From: Pseudomonas triclosanedens
GTDB taxonomy: Bacteria > Pseudomonadota > Gammaproteobacteria > Pseudomonadales > Pseudomonadaceae
Assembly: GCF_026686735.1 (NCBI RefSeq)
Contig: NZ_CP113432.1
Location: 5,321,001-5,385,000 of the forward strand
Direction of reading: 5' to 3'
DNA length: 64,000 bases
The position numbers were made by a program, and so were the translations under genes. The notes under the pieces were generated by a model, which was not told where the DNA came from, did no database searches, and worked only from the letters and a program-made list of their open reading frames with translations. This document shows, piece by piece, positions 35,855 through 45,823 of this stretch (positions are counted from its first letter, which is position 1; every line of letters starts with the position of its first letter).

Positions 35855-37765
35855 TCAGGACAGATACGCCGAACGGGTCAGCCCCAGGCGCAACGAGTCG
35901 AGGAACTGCGTGCGCTCACGCGCGGTGAGCTTTGCCCCGGCTACCTTGTCGCGGTAGTGGGTCATCAGCTCCTCGGGCGACAGGTGCACATAGCGCAGCA
36001 TGTCCTCGATAGTGTCGTGGGTCTCTATGCCGGCGTGGTAGAAGCTGCCGTCGGCATTCTGGTACACGTTCACCGAGTCGGTGTCACCGAACAGGTTGTG
36101 CATGTCGCCGAGGATTTCCTGGTAGGCGCCGACCAGGAAGGTGCCGATCAGGTAGTCCTCGCCCTCCTTCACGTCGTGCACCGGCATGCTGGTCTCGATG
36201 CTCTGCTCATCGACGTACTGGGTGATCTTGCCGTCGGAGTCACAGGTCAGGTCCTGCAGCACAGCGCGACGGTTCGGCTCCTCCTCCAGGCGATGGATCG
36301 GCAGGATCGGCAGCACCTGGCCAATGGCCCAGGTGTCGGGCAGGCTCTGGAACACCGAGAAGTTGCAGATGTACTTGTCGGCCAGCTTGTCGTTGAGCTC
36401 GTCGAGCACCTGGCGATGCGAACGCTGGTGCGCCTTGAGCTGGTTGTGCAGGCGACGGCAGATGGCGAAATAGCACTGCTCGGCCAGGGCCTTCTGCGCC
36501 AGGTTGATCTTGCCCTCGGCGTACTGCGCGGCGGCATCGCTCATGTAGTGGGTGGCGCGCCAGTAGGTCTCGGTGACCATCTCCGCGTCGGTCGGGCCGA
36601 GCAGATCGGCCAGCCACTGGACGATCTCCGGCTGTTCGGCGAGGTCGGCGATCTTCGGCACCTGGTCGTTGTGACGCTCGACATCGGTGACCTGGGTGAT
36701 CAGCACCGCGTGGTGCGCGGTCAGCGCGCGGCCGCTCTCGGAGAAGATGTGCGGATGCGGCAGGCCCTGCAGGTCGCAGAACTCCTTGAGCATGCCCACC
36801 ACCACACCGGCGTAGTCGTCGATGTCGTAGTTGATGGAGCTGGCGTTGCGCGAGTGGGTGCCGTCGTAATCCACGCCCAGCCCTCCGCCGACGTCCACGT
36901 GGTCCACCGGCAGGCCGAGGGCGCGCAGTTCACCGTAGTAACGGATGGCTTCCTTGAAGCCGTGCTGATAGTCGGCGAGATTCGCGATCTGCGAACCCAT
37001 GTGGAAGTGCAGCAGGCGCACACCCTGGTCGAGGCCGGCCGCGCGGAAGCGCTCGACCACCGACAGCAGTTGCGCGGCGGACAGGCCGAACTTGGCTTTC
37101 TCACCACCGGTATCGGCCCACTTCGAGGACGCCAGCGACGACAGGCGCACGCGCAGGCCAACCTGCGGCAGCACGCCGACATTGGCGGCTTCCTCGATCA
37201 CCAGCTGAACCTCGGACTCTTTCTCGATCACGATGAACACGTTGTGGCCGAGCTTCTGCCCCATCAGCGCCAGCTTGATGAACTCGCGGTCCTTGTATCC
37301 GTTGCAGACGATGGTGCCGCCCTTGGGCGCCAGCGCCAGCACGGCCATCAGCTCGGGCTTGGAGCCGGCTTCCAGACCGATGGAAACGTTCTGCGTTGCG
37401 ATGATGCTTTCCACCACCGCTTCCTGCTGGTTCACCTTGATCGGATACAGCGCGGTGTAGCGGCTGCCGTATTCCAGGCGCGCGATGTTGGCGTCGAATG
37501 CGCCGGTGAGTTTGCGCACACGGTCCTGCAGGATGTCCGGGAAACGCACCAGCAGCGGCAGCGACAGACCGGCCTCGCGCAACTGGCCGACCAGAGCGTG
37601 CAGATCGATCGGCTGAGCATCGGCGCCCTGCGGGCGCACTTCGACGTTGCCGGCGTCATTGATGGCGAAATAGCCGGCGCCCCAATGGCGAATGCCGTAG
37701 ATGCTGCGGCTGTCTGCCACGGTCCAGTTGCTGCCGTCGTCTTTGCGGGTCCGTCTAGCGGCCAT
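35855..37765 (-). CDS. speA: Biosynthetic arginine decarboxylase SpeA
   Basis: A 636-residue PLP enzyme converting arginine to agmatine and CO2, the first step of the agmatine route to putrescine. The PLP lysine is Lys110 in [37 protein letters not shown] and [12 protein letters not shown] are further fold-type III motifs. The C-terminal region has CDSDGKI. ATG 37765 ([14 protein letters not shown]) follows GAGGAGACC. The accessory agmatinase gene 7 kb away would take the next step. Confidence 0.95.
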   Translation of the reverse strand: MAARRTRKDDGSNWTVADSRSIYGIRHWGAGYFAINDAGNVEVRPQGADAQPIDLHALVGQLREAGLSLPLLVRFPDILQDRVRKLTGAFDANIARLEYGSRYTALYPIKVNQQEAVVESIIATQNVSIGLEAGSKPELMAVLALAPKGGTIVCNGYKDREFIKLALMGQKLGHNVFIVIEKESEVQLVIEEAANVGVLPQVGLRVRLSSLASSKWADTGGEKAKFGLSAAQLLSVVERFRAAGLDQGVRLLHFHMGSQIANLADYQHGFKEAIRYYGELRALGLPVDHVDVGGGLGVDYDGTHSRNASSINYDIDDYAGVVVGMLKEFCDLQGLPHPHIFSESGRALTAHHAVLITQVTDVERHNDQVPKIADLAEQPEIVQWLADLLGPTDAEMVTETYWRATHYMSDAAAQYAEGKINLAQKALAEQCYFAICRRLHNQLKAHQRSHRQVLDELNDKLADKYICNFSVFQSLPDTWAIGQVLPILPIHRLEEEPNRRAVLQDLTCDSDGKITQYVDEQSIETSMPVHDVKEGEDYLIGTFLVGAYQEILGDMHNLFGDTDSVNVYQNADGSFYHAGIETHDTIEDMLRYVHLSPEELMTHYRDKVAGAKLTARERTQFLDSLRLGLTRSAYLS

Positions 37766-38023
37766 GCGTGGTGGTCTCCTCAAGTATCTCGAATGAATGC
37801 AGGCGCCCCGCCCGGCGAGCGGGTGAGTCGTCAAAGCCTAGTAGGCCGGTATGACGTTGCCGTGTTGACCGCCAGCGTTGGCGGTAAGTTTAGGAAAATC
37901 CGACGACGCGCCAGGGCGCACCGGAAAATCTCCCATCTAGGGAAAGGGCTTGCCGGCCATGCACGCGCAGCGCATCGCCTGGAACCCCTTCTCTACAGAG
38001 GAGAATCTCTTGGGAGAGACGGC

Positions 38024-38395
38024 TCAGCCGCCGGATTTCTTCGCCTTGAGGCCGCGCTTGGCCAGCTCTTCGAGGAGCAGGTCGACATGGTCGCCCTGGA
38101 TCTCGATGATGCCGTCCTTCAACGCGCCGCCAGTGCCGCAACGCTTCTTCAGCGCGGTGGCCAGGTCCTTGAGCGCGTCGGCGGCGAGCGGCACGCCGCT
38201 CACCGTGGTCACGGTCTTGCCGCCGCGCCCCTTGGTTTCACGACGCACGCGAGCGATACCATCGCCGGCCGGAATCCCGGCCTGCTTGCAGGTACATGCG
38301 GCAACGGGCTGATTGCAGTCCGGGCAGTGCCGGCCAGCATCAGTGGAATAGACGAGCCCGCCAAGGGCGGACAGGGAGGAAGCTTTCTTGACCAC
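38024..38395 (-). CDS. yciH: SUI1/eIF1-like translation factor YciH
   Basis: A 123-residue protein with a small N-terminal cysteine ribbon (CPDCNQPVAACTC) and a C-terminal SUI1 domain with RRETKGRGGKTVTTVSG, CGTGGALKDGIIEIQGDH and a Lys-rich end. It starts at GTG 38395. In E. coli YciH affects translation-start fidelity and stress repression. It lies upstream of speA on the same strand with a gap of about 260 bases. Confidence 0.92.
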   Translation of the reverse strand: MVKKASSLSALGGLVYSTDAGRHCPDCNQPVAACTCKQAGIPAGDGIARVRRETKGRGGKTVTTVSGVPLAADALKDLATALKKRCGTGGALKDGIIEIQGDHVDLLLEELAKRGLKAKKSGG

Positions 38396-38464
38396 CGGGC
38401 TTATCCCCAGGATTGGCCTCTAAGACACTGCTCATGGTCGGCTGTGCGTCGGCGGACCGGCGTT

Positions 38465-38522
38465 GGAAATCGTCTCTGGATGCTCATTTACTGCCGTAAA
38501 CTCCGCTTCCTCGGCGATTTCC
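38465..38522. repeat. 58-bp symmetric nested inverted repeat
   Basis: GGAAATCG (38465-38472) pairs with CGATTTCC (38515-38522), and inside them TTTAC (38487-38491) pairs with GTAAA (38496-38500) around TGCC. The two 14-base intervening segments are equal in length, so the whole has one centre. It looks like a mobile-element or REP-type relic and has been seen by memory near other Pseudomonas genes. Confidence 0.55.
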
Positions 38523-38833
38523 GCCTTGTTCCGCTCTAGCTCGCCGCCCCTGAACCGGTCTTGCCGGGCCAGGTCAACGAATGGCCGGCTGCTGCCGACC
38601 GCGACGCCCCACTCAGGCAGGGGCTGCGCATTCCCGGCAGAGGACCCTGCCGGAAAGGTCGCGCAATTTAGCAGCATTGAAGGCAAATGCTAAGAGCCAA
38701 AATGCGTCATTGATCGGCGCTTTGGCGACATCGATGCCACACCTCTCCGCTCCTGCCTTTGCTTCATATCGCCACAACACTGGTTCATCCACTGTGAACT
38801 GGGGCTTCCGGCGCGCAATCGCCCCTTGCAGGA

Positions 38834-38945
38834 GGCCCGGCGAAGCCGGGCCGTATGTCGGGGCAAGACCTTTTGGTTCCTTTTGGGAGGGCGGCTATCC
38901 GACGTTTGCCAAAAGGGACTCGCCCGAGGGGGCGAAACAAAAAAC
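38834..38945. repeat. Multi-stem structured intergenic element
   Basis: Three stems follow one another. GGCCCGGC/GCCGGGCC is at 38834-38841 and 38845-38852 (loop GAA). CCTTTTGG/CCAAAAGG is at 38879-38886 and 38909-38916. CGCCC/GGGCG lies around 38921-38933, followed by a run of A. It resembles structured repeat DNA common between Pseudomonas genes. No coding role is seen. Confidence 0.5.
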
Positions 38946-38989
38946 AACCAAGCATGCCGAGGCGGCGCAGAACACCGCTCCCGAAATCG

Positions 38990-39016
38990 GCGGATAATGC
39001 CTGAGGCGTTATTCGC
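38990..39016. repeat. Short palindrome related to the fdhE/selA repeat
   Basis: GCGGATAATGCC (38990-39001) and GGCGTTATTCGC (39005-39016) pair around TGA with two mismatches. The trailing CCCTACG extends the likeness to the 16556-16591 palindrome (GTAGGGCG...). It ends 10 bases beyond the stop of the Nudix gene. Confidence 0.55.
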
Positions 39017-39026
39017 CCTACGCTCG

Positions 39027-39566
39027 TCAGAAGCTCACGAGGTACTTGCGCAACGCCGCCAGTGAATCAGGGCAATACGGTGTGCCCGCCCTAGCCTCGG
39101 CCAGCACCTGGTGCGGGTCGATGAAGCGCGCCTCCAGCACCTCTTCCGGTTGCAACCGCAACGGCGCATCGGAAACGGCGGAGAACACTGCACACCAGAG
39201 GCGGTTGTCCGGCTGATCGAAGAAGAACGAGCCATGCTCGCGCAACTCGACGCCGGAAATCCCCAGCTCCTCCTCCAGCTCGCGGGCAGCGGATTCGGCA
39301 TAGGTCTCGTCGGCCAGCACCATGCCGCCGGCGGCGGGATCCCAGTAGCCGGGGTAGATCGCCTTGCTCAGCGTGCGTCGATGCACGCACAGCTCACCGG
39401 CACCGTTGAACAGCAGGATGAACGTGCCGCGCCCGATCAGCCCGCGCTCGCGCAACTCCGCGCGCGGCAGGCTGCCCTTGAGCTGGTCATCCCGGTTGAC
39501 CCAGGCCACCAGTTCGGCGTCGGAAGCCGCCCGGTGGGCGGCCTCCTTGTCGCTGATCCCGTCCAT
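39027..39566 (-). CDS. Nudix hydrolase
   Basis: A 179-residue hydrolase of nucleoside-diphosphate-linked substrates. The Nudix box is complete at 81-103: Gly81, Glu87, Arg95, Glu96, Glu98-Glu100, Gly102. The flanking HRRTLSKAIYPGYWDPAAGG resembles the YfcD type. The substrate is not known. It starts 2 bases after the stop of the DUF2333 gene, so the two form an operon. A palindromic repeat follows its stop. Confidence 0.9.
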   Translation of the reverse strand: MDGISDKEAAHRAASDAELVAWVNRDDQLKGSLPRAELRERGLIGRGTFILLFNGAGELCVHRRTLSKAIYPGYWDPAAGGMVLADETYAESAARELEEELGISGVELREHGSFFFDQPDNRLWCAVFSAVSDAPLRLQPEEVLEARFIDPHQVLAEARAGTPYCPDSLAALRKYLVSF

Positions 39567-39568
39567 CG

Positions 39569-40633
39569 TCAGCCCTGGGCCAGCAGTTGGCGCAGATCGA
39601 TGATCGCGGCGTTGGCGCGGGAGATGTAGTTGGCCATCACCAGCGAGTGGTTGGCCAGTACGCCGAACCCGCTACCGTTGAGGACCATCGGGCTCCACAG
39701 CGGCGCCTGGGCGGCCTCCAGTTCGCGGATGATCTGGCGCACGCTGACGGTGGCGTTCTTCTTCGCCAGCACGTCGGCGAAGTCCACCTCGATGGCGCGC
39801 AGGATGTGCGATAGCGCCCAGGCCTGGCCACGTGCTTCATAGAACACATTGTCGATCTGCAGCCACGGGGTTTCCTGCAGCTCTTCCTCGACCTGCGGAG
39901 CCTCGCCAGGCGCGCTCGGCACGGTCGGCTTGATGTTGGTGTTCAGCTTCACCCGGCCAACGCTGGCGGACAGGCGCTGGGACAACGAGCCCAGGCGAGT
40001 GGAAACGTCGCCCAGCCAGTTGTTCAGGCTGTCGGCACGCGGGTAGAACTGCGCACCGGCCGGCTCGGCGGAGAGACGCGCCAGGTAGCGGTCGAGAGAC
40101 TTGATGCCTTCGCCGTACTCGGACTCCGACGAGGGCAGCGCCCAGCTCTTGTTGTCGAAGTTGAAGCGCGGCTCGGCGCGGGCCAGGTCGGCATCCTCGG
40201 TGGACTGCGACTGGGAACGGGCGAAGTCCTTGCGCAGCGCGCGGGACAGGTCGCGCACCTGAACCAGGGCGCCATATTCCCAACTGGGCATGTTGTCCAG
40301 CCAGACACCCGGCGGGAAGATGTCGTTGGAGAGGTAGCCGCCCGGCTTGTTCAGCAGCGTGGCCACCACTTCCTTGAGGGTTTCCACCGTGGTGTAGCCG
40401 ACCACCATCTGGCGGCCGGAGCGTTCAGCCGCAGCCTGGGCGTTCTGCTGCACGGGGAAAAGGTCAGGCTCCTGGCTCCAGTACCAGCCGATCACGCCGG
40501 CGACCACCAGGTAGAGGCCCAGCAGGCCGCCGAGCACACGGCTCAGCCACGGCCCGCCGAAATAGGCACGCACGTCGTCCACCGAGTCATCGACGCGATC
40601 GCGCACGGAGCCGCGTTTCTTCCAGTTCCACAT
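39569..40633 (-). CDS. DUF2333 inner-membrane protein
   Basis: A 354-residue protein. A basic N-terminal segment (MWNWKKRGSVRDRVDD) precedes one membrane helix (about 33-50, VLGGLLGLYLVVAGVIGWYW). A large periplasmic domain follows, with GYTTVETLKEVVATLLNKPGGYLSNDI and PPGVWLDNMPSWEYGALVQVRDLSRALR. These are signature parts of DUF2333, found in Pseudomonas and relatives. The function is unknown. It is divergent from gcbA and co-transcribed with the Nudix gene. Confidence 0.88.
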   Translation of the reverse strand: MWNWKKRGSVRDRVDDSVDDVRAYFGGPWLSRVLGGLLGLYLVVAGVIGWYWSQEPDLFPVQQNAQAAAERSGRQMVVGYTTVETLKEVVATLLNKPGGYLSNDIFPPGVWLDNMPSWEYGALVQVRDLSRALRKDFARSQSQSTEDADLARAEPRFNFDNKSWALPSSESEYGEGIKSLDRYLARLSAEPAGAQFYPRADSLNNWLGDVSTRLGSLSQRLSASVGRVKLNTNIKPTVPSAPGEAPQVEEELQETPWLQIDNVFYEARGQAWALSHILRAIEVDFADVLAKKNATVSVRQIIRELEAAQAPLWSPMVLNGSGFGVLANHSLVMANYISRANAAIIDLRQLLAQG

Positions 40634-40922
40634 GGCAAAGTCCTTAGCATCACGAAAACGAAGTTGGGTTGGACACCGTTGCGCCCCGGTGGTGCCGTGG
40701 CGAAACGGGCCCGCCGCACAAGCATGCCGTACCCGGGCAGCTCAACGCAGCCTACCCTGCGCATGGTGCGCGGTAACGTAGCGAATTACAAAGCGCACAT
40801 CGTTTGATCGAAGGCACTGTTATTGCCACCAACTACTGGTAGCATAGGGCCAGCACTGTGTATCACGGCGGAAACATGCCGCCCCGCACGCACCGCGTAC
40901 GGATCTAATAAAGAAGCGCGCG

Positions 40923-42536
40923 ATGAACGAGCTCGACGATCCCCCCCTCGACCGCCTCAAGCATCACTTCGCTCAGCGAGTGATCCACCAGGCCCGCCAC
41001 TTGCTGGAAGTCTGGCAGCGCCTGTCGCGGTCGGAATGGAACAGCAGCGGCATGGATGAGCTGAGCGAAGCCTGCCTGCGCCTGCTGCGCTATGCGGAGC
41101 GCTTCGAACAGGCCGAGCACGCCGACCTGGCCAAGGCCATCGACAACTGCCTGCGCGCGGTACAGGAAAATCGAGGACGGCTCTCCAGCGAGCTGATCAC
41201 CGAACTCAATCGCCTGATGCAGCGCCTTTCGCGCACCGGCCTGCGCCACGGCGACCAGTTCGAGCAGACCAGCCTGCCGCCCCTGCGCAAACCCGTATAC
41301 CTGGCTCTTCAGGACATGGAGCGCGCCGAGCGCCTCGCTCAGCAACTGGAGTTCTTCGGCATGGCTGCGCAGCCCTGCGAGAGTGCCAATGCCTTCCGCG
41401 CGGCGATGGCCGAGCGCCACCCAGCCGCCATCGTCATGGAAATCGACTTTGCCGGTGCCGCCCAGGGCCTGGAACTGGCCAACGAGGCGCAGGCCGGGCT
41501 CAAGCAGAAGCTGCCCGTGCTGTTCTTCAGCCACGAGGAAACCGACACGCCCACCCGGCTGGCTGCGGCGCGCGCGGGCGGCCAGGACTTCTTCACCGGC
41601 GCGCTCGATGCCTCCAGCCTGCTGGAGAAGATCGAGACCCTGACCCGAGTGGCGCACTACGAGCCGTTCCGTGTGCTGATCGTCGACGACTCGCGAGCAC
41701 AGGCGGCACATACCGAGATGGTCCTCAACAGCGCCGGCATCGTTACCCGCGCGCTCACCGCGCCGCTGTCGGTGATGGCCGAACTGGCAGAATTCCAGCC
41801 CGACCTGATCATCCTCGACATGTATATGCCCGAATGCCTGGGCACTGAGCTGGCCAAGGTGATTCGCCAGCACGAGCGTTATGTCAGCGTGCCGATCATC
41901 TACTTGTCGGCCGAAGACGACCTGAACAAGCAGCTCGACGCCATGAGCGAAGGCGGCGACGACTTCCTCACCAAGCCGATCAAACCGCGCCACCTGATCG
42001 CCACCGTGCGCAACCGCGCCGCCCGCGCGCGCAGCCTGAAGGCACGCATGGTGCGTGACAGCCTGACAGGCCTGTACAACCACACCCACACCCTGCAGCT
42101 ACTCGACGACGCACGCTTCCGCGCCCGCCGCGAGGAACGGCCGCTGACTTTCGCGATGCTCGATATCGACCACTTCAAGCGAGTCAACGACACCTACGGC
42201 CACCCGATGGGCGACCGGGTGATCAAGAGCCTGGCTCTGTTCCTCAAGCAGCGCCTGCGCAAGACCGACCACATCGGCAGATACGGCGGCGAGGAGTTCG
42301 CCGTGGTCCTGCCCGACACCGACGCAACCTCGGCGCGCAAAGTGCTGGAGGAGATTCGCCAGCGCTTCGCCGAGATCCACTACCCGGCGCAGCCCGGCGA
42401 CCTGACCTGCACCTTCAGTTGCGGCATCGCCGAACTGACCGACGACATGGACATCAAGACCCTCGCCAAGCAGGCCGACGAGGCGCTGTACCGCGCCAAG
42501 CACGGCGGCCGCAACCGTGTGGAAGTCTATGGCTGA
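40923..42536 (+). CDS. gcbA: Response-regulator diguanylate cyclase GcbA
   Basis: A 537-residue protein with an N-terminal helical region (about 1-115), a degenerate receiver (about 120-235), a canonical receiver (about 245-365, acid pocket DD and phospho-acceptor Asp299 in LIILDMYMP, Lys in TKPI) and a GGDEF domain (about 370-535). The active motif GGEEF is at 455-459, with a RxxD inhibitory site (RKTD) five residues upstream. In the first receiver the Asp is replaced (VMEID) and the Lys is missing. Homologues promote initial surface attachment and affect motility. Confidence 0.93.
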   Translation: MNELDDPPLDRLKHHFAQRVIHQARHLLEVWQRLSRSEWNSSGMDELSEACLRLLRYAERFEQAEHADLAKAIDNCLRAVQENRGRLSSELITELNRLMQRLSRTGLRHGDQFEQTSLPPLRKPVYLALQDMERAERLAQQLEFFGMAAQPCESANAFRAAMAERHPAAIVMEIDFAGAAQGLELANEAQAGLKQKLPVLFFSHEETDTPTRLAAARAGGQDFFTGALDASSLLEKIETLTRVAHYEPFRVLIVDDSRAQAAHTEMVLNSAGIVTRALTAPLSVMAELAEFQPDLIILDMYMPECLGTELAKVIRQHERYVSVPIIYLSAEDDLNKQLDAMSEGGDDFLTKPIKPRHLIATVRNRAARARSLKARMVRDSLTGLYNHTHTLQLLDDARFRARREERPLTFAMLDIDHFKRVNDTYGHPMGDRVIKSLALFLKQRLRKTDHIGRYGGEEFAVVLPDTDATSARKVLEEIRQRFAEIHYPAQPGDLTCTFSCGIAELTDDMDIKTLAKQADEALYRAKHGGRNRVEVYG

Positions 42537-42657
42537 TACGGCGGCGCTGGCTCTGCCGCGCCGTTTACCGAGAAACTACTGGCACTCTGTCATCAGCCAG
42601 TAATCAAACTGCAATAGGGTCATGGCTCGCCGTTTCCGCTGTCGGTCGAGACCTGCC

Positions 42658-44625
42658 ATGCGCCTCAAGCTGCTGACCAACCTCAATACCTTCCTGCTCC
42701 TGCTCGTGTGCCTCGCGCTGGGTGCCACCCTGTGGTGGTCGCAGCGCGCACTGGAGCGACCGTTCACCCTGATGGACCGCTATCTGGAACTTTCCCAGGA
42801 CTTCGAGCGCGACGTGGCGCAGAACATACAGGCGTACCTCGCCAGCGGCGACGCGCTCAAGCAGAAGACCGCGCAACAGGCGCTGGAGCGATTGGCCGAA
42901 GAGCTGCCGCAGTTGCCCGAAAGCCTTCGCCAGCAATTGGGCGGCAGCCTCGATGAGCTGAGTCAGTTCAGCGCCAACCAGCTCCTGGCCGCCGGGAAGC
43001 TGGCCGGCGATCCCCAGGGGCTGTTGTTGCAGGCCGAGCGGGACCTGCTCGCCGCCCTCGACCAGCTCGGCAGCTACGCCGATGCCAGCCAGAACCCCGC
43101 CGCCGCGGAATACCGCACGCCGCTGCTGCAAGCCGGCCTGCACCTCACCCGGCTCGCCCATGCCCGAGCCAAGCTGGTGGAAAGCGGCAATCCGGCTCTG
43201 GCCGACGATACCCAGCGCGAGCTCGACAGCCTGCGCCAGCTTGCCGAACGCATCGACGCGCTGCCGCTGCTCGGCGTTCTCGAACAGCAAGCCTCCGCCT
43301 CCGACGACTTCGCCGCCATGATGGGGTTGGACACCCAGCCCACCGAACAGCAGCAGAGCGAGGATCGCGGCGTCATCCTCAAGCGCGATCTTACCGGTGT
43401 CCTGCGTCGCTATCCCGATGAGCTGGCACGTACCCGCCAGTTGATCGCCCAGCGCCAGCAACTGGCGGCCGCCACCAGCCAACGCCTGGGCGCCGTGCAG
43501 GAATCGCTGGCGACCCTGGAGCCGCTGGTGCGCGCCGAACGCACGCGCATCCAGGGCCAGGTGCGTCTGATCCAGGGCGCGCTGATCGCCCTGATCCTGC
43601 TCACCGCACTGACCATCGACACCCTGCAACGCCGCCTGGCCCGCGTGCTCGGGCAACTGGTGCCGGCGCTTTCAACCTGGGCCCGTGGCGACTTCAGCCA
43701 GCCGATCGCCCTCGCCACCCGCACCCGTGATCTGCTGGAGCTGCAGGAATCATTGAACCGCCTGCGCGACTTCCTCGGCACGCTGGTCGGCACCATCCAC
43801 CTGCGCGCCGAGGAAGTCGCCGGCAGCAGCCGTGCGCTGGCCGAACTGTCCGGCGGCCTGCATGCCGGCGCCGAGCGCCAGGCCAGCGACACCGGCGAAA
43901 TCCGCGACGCCCTGGGCAATATGGAGGCGGCGATCCAGCAGGTCGCCGGCGACGCCAGCCAGGCAGCCACCGCCAGCCATGCCGCGGGCCTTGCCGTGGA
44001 ACAGGGCCAGCGCGTCATCGGCAACAGCCTGAACGGCATGCGCGCGCTGGTGGACGAAGTGCAGAGCAATGCCCAAGCCATCGAAAACCTGGCGGAAGAG
44101 TCGGCCACCATCGGCAACGTACTGGGGGTGATCCGCTCGATCGCCGAGCAGACCAACCTGCTCGCCCTCAACGCCGCCATCGAGGCCGCCCGAGCCGGCG
44201 AACAGGGCCGTGGTTTCGCGGTGGTCGCCGAGGAGGTTCGCTCGCTGGCTCTGCGCACCGCCGGTGCCACAGAGGAAATCCAGCAACTCACCGCGCGCCT
44301 GCAACAGGCGGCGCGGCAATCCGTGGAAGCCATGCGCAGCCAGGTGGAGCACGCAGAAATTACCGCCAACCAGGCCAGCGCGGCGGAAGGCGCGCTGGAC
44401 GAGGTGGTGGAAGCGATCCGTACCATCGCCAGCATGGCCGAGCGGATCGCCGAGGGTTCGGCGCAGCAGAGCGGCGCGGTCAGCGAAATCCGCTCGCACA
44501 GCGAGCGCATCCACGAACTAGGCAGCGAGAACCTGCGCCTGATCGGCCAGGGCCGCAGCCAGGGTGAGCAGCTACAGGAACTGGGCGGTGCGTTGCACAC
44601 CGCCGTGCGGGCTTTCCGGGTCTGA
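42658..44625 (+). CDS. ctpL: Methyl-accepting chemotaxis protein, CtpL-like
   Basis: A 655-residue transducer. Helix 1 (about 7-26) and helix 2 (about 302-320) bracket a roughly 275-residue all-helical periplasmic sensor. A HAMP region follows, then the signalling domain with the hairpin tip [21 protein letters not shown] (read as two parts around 500-520). ATG 42658 ([12 protein letters not shown]) is chosen over an earlier ATG in an Arg-rich stretch. In P. aeruginosa CtpL mediates attraction to phosphate through the binding protein PstS. Its position after gcbA matches that genome from memory. Confidence 0.88.
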   Translation: MRLKLLTNLNTFLLLLVCLALGATLWWSQRALERPFTLMDRYLELSQDFERDVAQNIQAYLASGDALKQKTAQQALERLAEELPQLPESLRQQLGGSLDELSQFSANQLLAAGKLAGDPQGLLLQAERDLLAALDQLGSYADASQNPAAAEYRTPLLQAGLHLTRLAHARAKLVESGNPALADDTQRELDSLRQLAERIDALPLLGVLEQQASASDDFAAMMGLDTQPTEQQQSEDRGVILKRDLTGVLRRYPDELARTRQLIAQRQQLAAATSQRLGAVQESLATLEPLVRAERTRIQGQVRLIQGALIALILLTALTIDTLQRRLARVLGQLVPALSTWARGDFSQPIALATRTRDLLELQESLNRLRDFLGTLVGTIHLRAEEVAGSSRALAELSGGLHAGAERQASDTGEIRDALGNMEAAIQQVAGDASQAATASHAAGLAVEQGQRVIGNSLNGMRALVDEVQSNAQAIENLAEESATIGNVLGVIRSIAEQTNLLALNAAIEAARAGEQGRGFAVVAEEVRSLALRTAGATEEIQQLTARLQQAARQSVEAMRSQVEHAEITANQASAAEGALDEVVEAIRTIASMAERIAEGSAQQSGAVSEIRSHSERIHELGSENLRLIGQGRSQGEQLQELGGALHTAVRAFRV

Positions 44626-44684
44626 GCTCGACAGTATCGACATAGCGCGCCCCAGACCTGAGATCGGGCATTTGCAGGATGGCT

Positions 44685-44761
44685 GGAGCGGACTCCGTCC
44701 GCGATGGGTCAGCCTGGCGCCATCAGGCAATCCGGAGCGGTCGCTGAGTCAAGTCCGCTCC
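44685..44761. repeat. Paired GGAGCGG hairpins
   Basis: GCGGAC/GTCCGC (44688-44693, 44697-44702) forms one hairpin, and GGAGCGG/CCGCTCC (44734-44740, 44755-44761) a second. Both carry the word GGAGCGGAC or its complement. They lie between the convergent ctpL and speB genes and look like a pair of REP-type units; either could end transcripts. Confidence 0.5.
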
Positions 44762-44791
44762 TATGATCGTGCCCTGTAGTTCGGCGTGAGC

Positions 44792-45754
44792 TCACCGCTC
44801 GCCAAGCTTGTGCCGCGCCGCATACAGGCAAACCATTTCCATCGCCAGGGTCGCTCCCGCCAGTGCGGTGACCTCGGCGTTGTCGTAGGGCGGCGCGACT
44901 TCCACCACATCCATCCCCACCAGGTTGATGCCACGCAGCCCGCGCAGGATTTCCAGCGCCTGGTGCGAACTCAGCCCGCCGCACACCGGTGTTCCGGTTC
45001 CCGGCGCGAAGGCTGGATCAAGGCAGTCGATATCGAAGGTGAGGTACACCGGGTTGTCGCCAACCCGCGCGCGAATGCGCTCGGCGATGGCTTCGGGCGC
45101 ATGCCGGTGCACTTCGCGGGCATCCAGTACCTGGAAGCCCATCACATCGTCGTTGGTGGTGCGCAGGCCGACCTGCACCGACCGCGCCGGGTCCACCAGC
45201 CCTTCGCGGGCCGCGTGGTAGAACATGGTGCCGTGGTCGATGCGCTGGCAGTCTTCATCGGGCCAGGTGTCACTGTGAGCGTCGAAGTGGATCAGCGACA
45301 GTGGGCCATGCTTCTTCGCGTGGGCCTTGAGCAGCGGGTAGCTGATGAAGTGGTCGCCACCCAGCGTCAGCAACGCGCAGCCGGCGGCGAGGATGTGCGC
45401 AGCGTGCTCCTCGATGGTCGCCGGCGTCTGCTGCGGCTGGCCGTGGTCGAAGTCGCAGTCGCCGTAGTCGATCACCGCCAGGTGGTCGAACGGGTCGAAT
45501 TCCCAGGGAAAATGCCGGGCCCAGGCCATCTGCACCGACGCGGCGCGGATCGCTCGCGGCCCGAAGCGGCTGCCGGGGCGGTTGGTGGTGGCGGTGTCGA
45601 AGGGAACTCCGCTTACGGCCAGATCGACGCCGCGCAGGTCGCGGCTGTAGCGGCGGCGCATGAAGCTGGTGACGCCGGCGTAGGTGGATTCGGCCGCGGT
45701 GCCGTAGAGGCTGTCGCGGGTGATGGCCTGGTCGTTGGTGTAGGCGTGGTCCAT
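44792..45754 (-). CDS. speB: Agmatinase SpeB
   Basis: A 320-residue binuclear manganese ureohydrolase making putrescine and urea from agmatine. The metal ligands are His135 (GGDHF), Asp158, His160 and Asp162 (FDAHSDTW), and Asp241 and Asp243 (FDIDCLDPAFAPGTGTP). The run SPVYLTFDIDCLDPAFAPG-like core and NLVGMDVVEVAPPYD are nearly those of E. coli SpeB, unlike the GbuA/GpuA guanidino-acid enzymes usual in Pseudomonas. ATG 45754 (MDHAYTNDQAITRD) is the start. It follows an orphan polyamine-binding protein by 69 bases. Confidence 0.9.
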   Translation of the reverse strand: MDHAYTNDQAITRDSLYGTAAESTYAGVTSFMRRRYSRDLRGVDLAVSGVPFDTATTNRPGSRFGPRAIRAASVQMAWARHFPWEFDPFDHLAVIDYGDCDFDHGQPQQTPATIEEHAAHILAAGCALLTLGGDHFISYPLLKAHAKKHGPLSLIHFDAHSDTWPDEDCQRIDHGTMFYHAAREGLVDPARSVQVGLRTTNDDVMGFQVLDAREVHRHAPEAIAERIRARVGDNPVYLTFDIDCLDPAFAPGTGTPVCGGLSSHQALEILRGLRGINLVGMDVVEVAPPYDNAEVTALAGATLAMEMVCLYAARHKLGER

Positions 45755-45823
45755 GTCGTCCTCATCGTTTTTCTGGTTGGGTCGCGGTGTTCGGGGCTCC
45801 GCGCCCTTGCGAAGCACGACCGG

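Larger units (their letters stand above)
38396..39026. other. Gene-free stretch of about 630 bases with palindromic elements
   Basis: No convincing gene is seen here. An 84-codon minus-strand frame (38432-38686) has no ribosome site and coincides with a palindromic element. The stretch contains a symmetric nested inverted repeat (38465-38522), a multi-stem region (38834-38945) and a short relative of the fdhE/selA palindrome (38990-39016), each listed separately. 38523-38833 shows nothing I recognise. Neighbours on both sides run on the minus strand. Confidence 0.6.

Noticed and set aside
35852..38539. An 895-codon + strand open frame
   Set aside because: Antisense to speA and yciH, low complexity, no motif or ribosome site. 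speA is unmistakable on the other strand.
38432..38686. An 84-codon minus-strand frame between yciH and the Nudix gene
   Set aside because: No ribosome site or family, and part of it is the symmetric repeat at 38465-38522.
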